DNA of 13,825 bases from the NCBI GenBank assembly GCA_947482805.1, contig CANKLK010000043.1, forward strand, positions 1 to 13,825, in the 5' to 3' direction. Source of the DNA: Flavobacteriaceae bacterium. GTDB lineage: Bacteria; Bacteroidota; Bacteroidia; Flavobacteriales; Flavobacteriaceae. The position numbers and the translations under genes were made by a program. The notes below the pieces were generated by a model. That model ran no database searches, was not told where the DNA came from, and saw nothing but the letters and a program-made list of their open reading frames with translations. Positions 1-4,422 of this stretch are shown piece by piece (the first letter of the stretch is position 1; every line of letters starts with the position of its first letter).

Positions 1-1
1 A

Positions 2-523
2 CTAAAAAGCAATAAAAATTGGCGAGATTACTGCAATTCTGGACAAAAACCAGAAGATATACCTGCATCACCTGATAGAACATATATGCAGAATGGATGG
101 AAAGGTTGGGGTGATTGGCTTGGTACAGGCAGTGTTGCACATTTCCTAAGAGAATATAGGCCTTTTGAGGATGCAAGAGATTTTGTTCATAAGTTAAAAC
201 TTAAGAGTCGAGAACAATGGATAGAATACTGCAAAGCTGGACAAAAACCAGAGGATATTCCTTCAGTTCCAAATCAAACATATAAACAGGATGGATGGAA
301 AGGAATGGGTGATTGGCTTGGTTCTGGTGCCGTGGCTTCTCATTTAAGAGAGTACAAATCATTTGAAGATGCAAGGGAATTTGTACATAGATTAAATCTC
401 AAAAACAGAGAAGAATGGAGGGATTACTGCAAATCTGGACAAAAACCAGAGGATATTCCTGCAAATCCAAACCAAACTTATAAACAGGATGGATGGAAAG
501 GAATGGGAGATTGGCTGGGATAT
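2..523 (+). repeat. 198-bp in-frame tandem repeat array
   Basis: Units run 86-283 and 284-481, with a partial unit before (2-85) and after (482-523). The period is 198 bp, exactly 66 codons. Neighbouring units are similar at DNA level as well as protein level; for example, the stretches starting at 284 and 482 are nearly identical for about 27 bases. The array therefore probably expanded or was homogenised recently and could change copy number by recombination. Confidence 0.85.
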
Positions 524-526
524 TAA
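2..526 (+). CDS. Partial protein of 66-residue phage-integrase-type repeats (5' end outside window)
   Basis: The reading frame is open to the left edge, so the ATG at 86 is internal and the gene starts outside the window. The visible 174 residues are two complete and two partial copies of a 66-residue unit. Each unit has a GWKG-W/M-GDWLG segment, then FEDAR-E/D-FVH, then W-x-x-YCK-x-GQKPEDIP and a closing PNQTY. This pattern matches the family I know as the phage-integrase repeat unit (INT_rpt), which also occurs as long arrays in proteins with no recombinase domain. No integrase catalytic region is visible here. The protein ends right after the GDWLGY of a truncated unit, as if an array simply stopped. 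It has no signal peptide in the visible part. The repeats are rich in Trp and charged residues, so binding to protein or nucleic acid is possible but not shown. The function is unknown. Confidence 0.75.
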   Translation, partial: LKSNKNWRDYCNSGQKPEDIPASPDRTYMQNGWKGWGDWLGTGSVAHFLREYRPFEDARDFVHKLKLKSREQWIEYCKAGQKPEDIPSVPNQTYKQDGWKGMGDWLGSGAVASHLREYKSFEDAREFVHRLNLKNREEWRDYCKSGQKPEDIPANPNQTYKQDGWKGMGDWLGY

Positions 527-552
527 AAGTAAAAGGTTCAGTCGAATTTTAG

Positions 553-580
553 TTGTCCGTTCCAAACTGCAATAATTTTG
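553..580 (+). promoter_or_regulatory. Candidate Bacteroidetes promoter
   Basis: TTG at 553-555 is followed after 17 nt by TAATTTTG at 573-580, which fits the TAnnTTTG -7 consensus of the Bacteroidetes housekeeping sigma factor. Transcription would start near 587, leaving a leader of about 170 nt before the gene at 758. The only ORF in between is a 19-codon ORF at 641-700, whose reality I cannot judge. Confidence 0.35.
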
Positions 581-708
581 TAAGCACTTTCTGAGTAAAC
601 CTGTCCCATTTTTTTGCAGTAAAGCTAAAAAGACCGTTTTATGAAAAAATATGTACTTGGACAGATGGATACAAAAAAACGTCTTAAGGAACTTAAATAA
701 CTTACCCT

Positions 709-736
709 CTGATTTGGTAATTAAAACCTAACTTTA
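709..736 (+). promoter_or_regulatory. Weaker candidate promoter just upstream of the secreted protein
   Basis: CTG (709-711), 17 nt, then TAACTTTA (729-736) is one mismatch off the consensus in each element. The predicted start near 743 would give a short leader to the ATG at 758. It is better placed than the 553-580 promoter but weaker in sequence. Confidence 0.3.
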
Positions 737-757
737 ACAAAAATAAATTAATCAGAC

Positions 758-1363
758 ATGAAATATTTAATAATTCTACACCTAGCCATATTCTATTTAA
801 TTGCAAATCAAGACTTAATCAGCCAAAACTGTAAGTTTGCAAAAGATGAATTAGACCCATTCACGAAAAAGGAAGTTTTATTAACAAAGACTTTCCTAAT
901 TGCTAATCCTTTAACTTCTGAAGCTAGAAAGCCAACATTACACGGTCAATTTGGTCTAGAAAATGACTCCATTTATTTCAAACTACAAAGTGTAATAATA
1001 GTCTCAGGTGGAATTTTGGCAGATACAGATAATTTAAAGGAGTATATTAAATTTAAAGAAAACGACTACATACTTATAAAATTTGAGAATAATGATAATC
1101 TACTTAAGCTCCAATTTGATTATCAATCTCAAGTATCTGAAAACAGGTCGTCAGGAATGATTACTCTGAATACATTTGCTAAATTCAATCTCTCACAGGA
1201 AGATGTCAATCAATTAGCTAAAAATAAATTAGAGATGTTAAGATTTTTGAAGGATAATGAATATGAAAAGATTGATTATGAGATAAAAAATGTCAATCAT
1301 AAAGATAATGTTGTAAGTAATGCAACCTGTTTTTCAGTTGCGTTGGATAGGAAATCCAAATGA
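758..1363 (+). CDS. Secreted protein of unknown function
   Basis: The 201-residue product begins with a hydrophobic segment (about residues 3-22, MKYLIILHLAIFYLIA onward) that looks like a signal peptide, with likely cleavage before QNCKF. The mature part is about 180 residues and is predicted by eye to be mainly beta-strand, with alternating hydrophobic residues at 75-125, followed by a charged helical stretch near 150-175 (EDVNQLAKNKLEMLRFLKDN). There is a Cys near each end, at about 25 and 192. I do not recognise the family. The gene stands alone, with AT-rich non-coding DNA on both sides, and it ends in two small hairpins just before the cassette-like element. The ATG at 758 is the natural start because the signal peptide follows it directly. 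A periplasmic or cell-surface location is inferred from the signal peptide only. Confidence 0.7.
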   Translation: MKYLIILHLAIFYLIANQDLISQNCKFAKDELDPFTKKEVLLTKTFLIANPLTSEARKPTLHGQFGLENDSIYFKLQSVIIVSGGILADTDNLKEYIKFKENDYILIKFENNDNLLKLQFDYQSQVSENRSSGMITLNTFAKFNLSQEDVNQLAKNKLEMLRFLKDNEYEKIDYEIKNVNHKDNVVSNATCFSVALDRKSK

Positions 1364-1394
1364 AATGACTATATTGAAAGAATTAAATATTCTT
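1343..1394 (+). other. Two small hairpins at the end of the secreted-protein gene
   Basis: TTGGAT and ATCCAA (1343-1348 and 1354-1359) enclose a 5-nt loop and lie just before the stop codon. AAGAAT and ATTCTT (1378-1383 and 1389-1394) enclose another 5-nt loop. Neither has a long T tract, so termination is only a possibility. They lie immediately upstream of the GTTAGCGG site at 1396 and could be part of that site's structure. Confidence 0.3.
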
Positions 1395-1395
1395 A

Positions 1396-1429
1396 GTTAG
1401 CGGTAAGTTTAACGACCGACAGTGCTAAC
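1396..1429 (+). repeat. Left cassette boundary with GTTAGC/GCTAAC inverted repeat
   Basis: GTTAGC at 1396-1401 and GCTAAC at 1424-1429 form a 6-bp inverted repeat around a 22-nt centre. The first arm begins the 10-bp sequence that is complementary to 2327-2336. The following AAGTTTAA (1405-1412) is shared with the right boundary (2464-2471). Similarity continues weakly beyond it, with GAC and AGTG in both. Confidence 0.55.
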
Positions 1430-2455
1430 ATAGAACAAACTCACATTAACAACAGATAATGAATACCCAAAGGACATTTGACATTTTACAAAAAGAGAAG
1501 CTTGGAAAGTATGTTTACGCATTACGTGACCCAAGAGATAGAAAAATATTTTATGTTGGACAAGGAAGTGACGACAGATTATTTCAACATTTCAACGATG
1601 CTGAAATGTTTGTAAATACTGCAAAACCATTCAATGACATGAGTAGTAAATTAATTCGTATATTGGACATTTGGAAAAATAATGAGGACGTTCAATGGAT
1701 AATACTTTCTCATAATTTACCTACAGACAATGTTATTGCAGACTACGTTGAATCTGCAGTCTTTGACAGCCTATCAGAATCTCAAAATGGTGACACATTA
1801 AATGATGTTAGCCCACCTAACTCTTCAAGACTTTTACCAGACGACTTAGAAGCAATGGCAGCCGACTTTGTTAATCCAACGACAGCATATCAAAACGTAT
1901 TTGTTTTCCCAATTCAAAATGCTTTGATGAAAGGAATAAGTCCCTACAATGCTACACGGACGACTTGGCCTGTAACTAGCGATAAACGAACGCTTAAACC
2001 TGCTTATGGAGTTGGACTCAAAAATTCAATTTCAAAAGCCAGCTTTGAAATTTCATCTTGGGTTGGTGTAACTGAGACAAGTAAATACGAATTCATTTCA
2101 CCCGGACATCCCAATCCATTGGACTACCAACCATTTCTTAATAAGAACTGGAATAATGTTCTTGCGATGGCAAAAGGATTTTGGCAAAGAGGAAATTATC
2201 TAATTGTAGCATTTAACGGCACAGGACAATTTAGAATTGTTAGTGGCTCTCAAGACAAAACAACTTGGCACAACTGTAAATAGGTCAAATGATTACAACC
2301 AATACAAATCGACAGGAAAGAAAACCTACCGCTAACAGCACATTTTCAATAGGAGAGGTTTCGTGCTCCGCAGACAGTTTTGTGGTAACTGAACGTTTTG
2401 TGCTACGAATAAAATTTAGTAGTAAAAATCCCGCTCATTCCATATCTGTAAAACG
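1397..2455 (+). mobile_element. Integron-like gene cassette carrying the GIY-YIG gene (candidate)
   Basis: A 17-base site, GTTAGCGGTAAGTTTAA at 1396-1412, recurs as GTTATGGGCAAGTTTAA at 2455-2471 with 14 of 17 bases equal. Between them is a single gene in the same orientation. After the gene, TACCGCTAAC at 2327-2336 is the exact reverse complement of the first site's GTTAGCGGTA (1396-1405). In true integron cassettes the inverse core after the gene pairs with the first bases of the same cassette when it circularises, and that relation is what is seen here. The expected crossover is between G and TT, giving a cassette of 1397-2455. Against this, the cores do not fit RYYYAAC/GTTRRRY exactly, and no integron integrase is in the window. 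An alternative is another kind of small mobile element with inverted ends. Confidence 0.5.
1459..2283 (+). CDS. GIY-YIG nuclease-domain protein (LEM-3/COG3680-like)
   Basis: The 274-residue cytoplasmic protein has an N-terminal GIY-YIG-type domain (about 17-110). Its YVY (18-20) stands for GIY and its FYVG (31-34) for YIG. R40 and H44 follow in the usual catalytic helix, and E98 in the DYVESAVFDSL helix is a candidate metal ligand. The YVYALRDPRDRKIFYVGQG arrangement is typical of LEM-3-like GIY-YIG domains. The C-terminal half (about 160-274, with RTTWPV, then AYGVGLKNSIS, then FEISSW) resembles the C-terminal domain often joined to these nucleases, which I take to be PUA-like; this is less certain. 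The expected activity is metal-dependent DNA cleavage. The gene fills the cassette-like unit, ending 43 nt before the right inverse-core sequence, and has no close partner gene. A role in defence or mobile-element competition is inference from context. No signal peptide is present. Confidence 0.75.
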   Translation: MNTQRTFDILQKEKLGKYVYALRDPRDRKIFYVGQGSDDRLFQHFNDAEMFVNTAKPFNDMSSKLIRILDIWKNNEDVQWIILSHNLPTDNVIADYVESAVFDSLSESQNGDTLNDVSPPNSSRLLPDDLEAMAADFVNPTTAYQNVFVFPIQNALMKGISPYNATRTTWPVTSDKRTLKPAYGVGLKNSISKASFEISSWVGVTETSKYEFISPGHPNPLDYQPFLNKNWNNVLAMAKGFWQRGNYLIVAFNGTGQFRIVSGSQDKTTWHNCK

Positions 2456-2471
2456 TTATGGGCAAGTTTAA
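2327..2471 (+). other. attC-like imperfect palindrome at the right end of the cassette
   Basis: The element runs from CCGCTAAC (ending 2336) to CGTTATGGG (2454-2462), so TAAC and GTTA can pair at its base. Further in, the stretch AATAGGAGAGGTTT (about 2347-2360) pairs with AAATCCCGCTCATT near 2436-2449, with about 11 of 14 positions pairing if G-T is counted. Near the centre, TTCGT opposes ACGAA and CAGTT opposes AACTG. Its length of about 140 bp is at the upper end of known attC sites. The region is non-coding: the ORFs that cross it on either strand have unnatural composition. The extent and folding were judged by eye. Confidence 0.45.
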
Positions 2472-2577
2472 AAGACATAGTGGTTCAATACAGGCTGACC
2501 ACCTTTTAGTGACAAAGAAGAAAGTGGAAACAAGAAAACCACTTAAAAAAAACAGGGAGAAATCTGAAAATCCATAA
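2458..2577 (+). CDS. Possible small basic protein (39 aa)
   Basis: An ATG inside the right boundary site (GTTATGGGC) opens a 39-codon frame: MGKFKRHSGSIQADHLLVTK and then a Lys/Arg-rich tail ending in SENP. The product would be very basic and cytoplasmic. It is followed after 31 nt by another small ORF on the same strand. No ribosome binding site is clear. The frame could be chance in AT-rich DNA, but its length and composition are more protein-like than those of the other frames here. The function is unknown. Confidence 0.3.
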   Translation: MGKFKRHSGSIQADHLLVTKKKVETRKPLKKNREKSENP

Positions 2578-2608
2578 GAGTAGGAATAAACAAATAAAAC
2601 TAAAAAAA

Positions 2609-2770
2609 ATGCCAAGTTACTCGGTAAGGTACAAGGTGAAAGACAGCACTACAAGTATTACTCTCAATTTAGAAGGTGGTACAGAAAGTGAAGCAATTGC
2701 TAAAATGAAATCGCAAAGTAATGTTCCAAAAGATGCAAATGTTATTATTCTGTCAATCATAAAAAATTAA
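2609..2770 (+). CDS. Small conserved-looking protein of unknown function (53 aa)
   Basis: The frame encodes 53 residues starting MPSYSVRYKVKDSTTSITLN. The pattern is an N-terminal beta strand (YSVRYKV), a second strand (TSITLNL), a helix with alternating Ala/Lys (ESEAIAKMKSQS) and a final strand (ANVIILSIIK). This beta-beta-alpha-beta layout looks like a real small fold rather than a random frame. A strong terminator begins 4 nt after the stop, which supports a genuine transcription unit ending here. I recall unnamed small proteins of similar pattern in Bacteroidetes but cannot name a family. The A-rich stretch before the ATG gives no clear Shine-Dalgarno, as is usual in this phylum. Together with the ORF at 2458 it would form the content of a second cassette, if the site at 2455 is a true boundary. 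Confidence 0.6.
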   Translation: MPSYSVRYKVKDSTTSITLNLEGGTESEAIAKMKSQSNVPKDANVIILSIIKN

Positions 2771-2774
2771 TTAA

Positions 2775-2820
2775 ATTATGCAGTCGGGAAATCTCCCAGC
2801 TGCATAATTTTTGCGTTTTT
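2775..2820 (+). terminator. Rho-independent terminator
   Basis: ATTATGCAG (2775-2783) and CTGCATAAT (2800-2808) form a perfect 9-bp stem that continues inward with GGGA/TCCC around a 4-nt loop. It is followed by T-rich sequence (TTTT, GCG, TTTTT). It lies just after the 53-residue ORF and would end any transcript coming from the cassette region. Confidence 0.85.
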
Positions 2821-3003
2821 ATGGCATATTTAATTCAATGTCAAAATTTTCGAAAAGAATATCTACATAGTTGGAGTTGTTTTGTATAATACAAATGAGA
2901 TTTTAGAATTTTAACTTCTTGTTTAAGAAAGCTTTCTGAAAGCAATAGGTTGCAAGGGATTTATTCGAACAATGGGTAGAAAATTCAAAAAAAATGTATT
3001 AAT

Positions 3004-3048
3004 TTTACAATATAATTAATTGTAAATCAGTTATTTGTAAATTTACAA
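3004..3048. promoter_or_regulatory. Cluster of TTGTAAA/TTTACAA operator-like palindromes
   Basis: TTTACAAT (3004-3011) and ATTGTAAA (3019-3026) form an 8-bp inverted repeat with a 7-nt spacer. Directly after, TTGTAAATTTACAA (3035-3048) is a perfect 14-bp palindrome. The 7-mer TTGTAAA or its complement thus occurs four times in 45 bp. The first three copies start 15-16 bp apart. The cluster lies about 70-110 bp upstream of a likely promoter at 3113-3120. This is what a multi-dimer repressor or activator site would look like; no regulator gene is adjacent. Chance palindromes in AT-rich DNA are the alternative. Confidence 0.45.
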
Positions 3049-3091
3049 TATATTATGACCCTACATGGCAGAACTATTTTTTGAGGGGAGG

Positions 3092-3120
3092 TTCAAGCTA
3101 ATAATAAGTTGTTAACTTTG
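3092..3120 (+). promoter_or_regulatory. Candidate promoter for the exported-protein/nuclease operon
   Basis: TAACTTTG at 3113-3120 fits TAnnTTTG exactly. The -33 element is weak (TTC at 3092-3094, 18-nt spacer). The predicted start near 3127 gives a leader of about 58 nt before the ATG at 3185. Confidence 0.4.
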
Positions 3121-3184
3121 ATATTGATTAACCAACGAAATTATATTTAAGTGTTTTTTTTATCCACTTTTAAATCCTACATAC

Positions 3185-3385
3185 ATGAAAAATCTGTTTC
3201 TCTTAACCCTTGTATTCAGCCTTTTCATTTCATTTAGCAATGCTGAAAGTACTAACATCAGATTAGACCCAAAATGTGGCACATATAACAATAAAACACT
3301 TTATAGAGGTGCAAAAGGTGGTTGCTACTACCTTAATGAAAGTAACAAAAAGATTTATGTAGACCGAGGGTATTGTAAATGTTAA
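3185..3385 (+). CDS. Small secreted Cys-rich protein with PBCV-basic-adaptor-like motif
   Basis: The 66-residue precursor has a clear signal peptide (about 1-20, ending SFSNA). The mature part of about 46 residues contains Cys at 31, 47, 64 and 66, enough for two disulfides in the periplasm. The segment from TLYRGAKGGCYYLNESNKKIY to YVDRGYC resembles the short motif I know as the PBCV-specific basic adaptor domain (Y-x-G-x-x-GG-x-YYxNxxGxKxYV). In other proteins that motif is often found appended to nucleases and effectors. Here it stands alone as its own gene, 10 nt before a second exported protein and near a thermonuclease. An adaptor role for the neighbouring nuclease is inference. The ATG at 3185 is supported by the signal peptide directly after it. 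Confidence 0.7.
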   Translation: MKNLFLLTLVFSLFISFSNAESTNIRLDPKCGTYNNKTLYRGAKGGCYYLNESNKKIYVDRGYCKC

Positions 3386-3395
3386 AAAAGCTATT

Positions 3396-3818
3396 ATGAA
3401 AAGAATATTGATATGCTTACTTTTTTTAACTTTTTTTATTCAGACTTATTCACAGTCTACAAAAGAAAGGTTGGTTGCACTTACCGAGCAAAATAAATAC
3501 CTTAATGATAGAATTAAATTGCTAAGTGAAAAAGTAGAGACACAAGAAAAAACTGTTTGGAACTTAGAAAACAAGCTGAAACTTATTGAAAGTAAGCTGC
3601 TCCAATTGGAAAGTACTCCAAATACAAATGTTGACAATAAACAAACAGCCAAACAAAATAATAATACAACAATTGAAAGTCCAAAAAATGATACAAAGCC
3701 TGAGAATAATAATGAACAACCAAAAAGTTTTGGTCAATGTAAAGCTATTACAGCGAAGGGAACAAAATGTTCACGACAAGGTGGAGCAACAGGTTTCTGT
3801 TGGCAACACAATAAATAG
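3396..3818 (+). CDS. Exported coiled-coil protein with C-terminal Cys/His (DUF5763-like) motif
   Basis: The 140-residue precursor has a signal peptide (about 1-19, ending QTYSQ), then a heptad-like coiled coil (about 22-72, LVALTEQNKYLNDRIKLLSE and onward). A low-complexity Asn/Lys/Thr linker follows (about 75-112), then a compact C-terminal motif. That motif is C115-AITAKGTK-C125-SR, then C135-WQ-H138, a pattern seen in DUF5763-type domains and suggestive of a zinc site. The gene starts 10 nt after the upstream stop codon and overlaps the frame of the following thermonuclease, so the three are probably co-transcribed. In similar proteins this motif often accompanies nucleases or peptidoglycan-region proteins; its exact role is not established. 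The coiled coil suggests it forms dimers or trimers in the periplasm. Confidence 0.75.
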   Translation: MKRILICLLFLTFFIQTYSQSTKERLVALTEQNKYLNDRIKLLSEKVETQEKTVWNLENKLKLIESKLLQLESTPNTNVDNKQTAKQNNNTTIESPKNDTKPENNNEQPKSFGQCKAITAKGTKCSRQGGATGFCWQHNK

Positions 3819-4287
3819 GCGTATTGCCTTATCTTTTATACTAATCTTCTTTTATGCATGTGTTTTTTCACAATTAAAAGGCAAGATTATTGGAGTTTCT
3901 GATGGAGATAGTGTCACTCTATTAGATGAAAAGAATCAAGTTTTCAAAATCAGACTACATGGAATTGATGCTCCTGAGAAAAAACAGGATTATGGCACTG
4001 TTTCAAAGAATTTTCTTGGTGATTTAATTTATGACAAAATGGTTTGGGTTAAAACAAATGGCTTGGATAGGTATGGCAGAACCATCGGAATCATATATTT
4101 AAATGAGCAGATGGTTGGTCTAAGTGTAAACGAAAAATCCTTAGCGAATGGAATGTCTTGGCATTATAAAAAATACGATAAGAATGTTTTGTGGGAAAAA
4201 ATAGAAATCACAGCTAAGGAAAATAAATTAGGACTTTGGAAAATTCCAGATCCAACACCTCCTTGGTCATTCAGGGGTTCTAACTAA
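3781..4287 (+). CDS. Exported thermonuclease (staphylococcal-nuclease family)
   Basis: A hydrophobic export signal (ALSFILIFFYACVFS) precedes a full SNase domain of about 135 residues. Numbering from GTG 3781, conserved sites are D41-G-D43, R58 in KIRLHGIDAPE, D63 and E66 of the same motif, and R100 in DRYGR. These correspond to the metal ligands and catalytic Arg/Glu of staphylococcal nuclease, so Ca2+-dependent cleavage of DNA and RNA outside the cytoplasm is expected. The start is uncertain. The frame has no ATG near the signal peptide; the upstream ATGs at 3586 and 3712 lie inside the preceding gene and would add an implausible leader. GTG 3781 is the best legal start. ATA at 3811 would give the ideal signal peptide MNRRIALSFILIFF and overlaps the upstream stop by 8 nt, as if an ATG had been lost. 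It may be translated by coupling to the upstream gene. Confidence 0.8.
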   Translation: MEQQVSVGNTINRRIALSFILIFFYACVFSQLKGKIIGVSDGDSVTLLDEKNQVFKIRLHGIDAPEKKQDYGTVSKNFLGDLIYDKMVWVKTNGLDRYGRTIGIIYLNEQMVGLSVNEKSLANGMSWHYKKYDKNVLWEKIEITAKENKLGLWKIPDPTPPWSFRGSN

Positions 4288-4303
4288 GATTCAATTTTAA
4301 GCT

Positions 4304-4380
4304 ATGGTAAAATTTCTGACAAGTTAATAATTTCAATATTAATTGTAACATCTTTTACAAGTTGCACTATAATTAAAATA
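4304..4380 (+). pseudogene. Possible remnant of a lipoprotein gene start
   Basis: ATG at 4304 begins MVKFLTS and then hits a stop at 4325. One frame over, from 4321, the sequence reads KLIISILIVTSFTSC, which is a classic lipoprotein signal ending in a lipobox Cys (4363-4365). Joining the two frames by one base near 4320 gives a normal lipoprotein N-terminus. The shifted frame then stays open into the next gene. It may be a decayed start, with the promoter of the downstream gene now lying inside it. The segment is short, so chance is possible. Confidence 0.3.
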
Positions 4381-4389
4381 TTAAATTTG
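4362..4389 (+). promoter_or_regulatory. Strong candidate Bacteroidetes promoter
   Basis: TTG (4362-4364), 17 nt, then TAAATTTG (4382-4389) matches the consensus in both elements. Transcription would begin near 4396, 27 nt before the ATG at 4423. This also argues against the TTG at 4387 as a start codon, since it would lie inside the promoter. Confidence 0.55.
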
Positions 4390-4422
4390 ACCTTACTGAA
4401 ATTCACTTATTATCTACAAAAC

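Larger units (their letters stand above)
2821..3184. other. Gene-free AT-rich region with several palindromes
   Basis: No convincing ORF is present on either strand in these 364 bases. They contain TTTGTA-TAA-TACAAA (2881-2895), the perfect palindrome AGAAAGCTTTCT (2926-2937), the TTGTAAA cluster listed separately, and a -7-like TAACTTTG. It appears to be a control region for the genes starting at 3185. Confidence 0.6.

Noticed and set aside
2..523. CRISPR array
   Set aside because: The repeats are 198 bp, contiguous, in frame and coding, with no spacers.
641..700. 19-codon ORF (MKKYVLGQMDTKKRLKELK)
   Set aside because: It is protein-like but too short to support without homologues; mentioned only with the promoter at 553.
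1300..1403. A second complete attC-like site ending at the left cassette boundary
   Set aside because: Only small separate hairpins are visible, and no inverse core pairs with a site upstream of the secreted-protein gene, so I do not claim that gene as a cassette.
2289..2471. 60-codon ORF after the GIY-YIG gene, and the 70-codon ORF opposite it
   Set aside because: Both run across the palindromic attC-like element and have unnatural composition. Structure in the DNA explains this region better.
3586..3780. Long upstream extension of the thermonuclease (ATG at 3586 or 3712)
   Set aside because: It would read the preceding coiled-coil gene in another frame, giving a leader of non-protein-like sequence before the signal peptide.
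4387..4422. TTG start for the FISUMP protein
   Set aside because: It lies within the -7 element of a consensus promoter, and the real signal peptide begins at the ATG at 4423.
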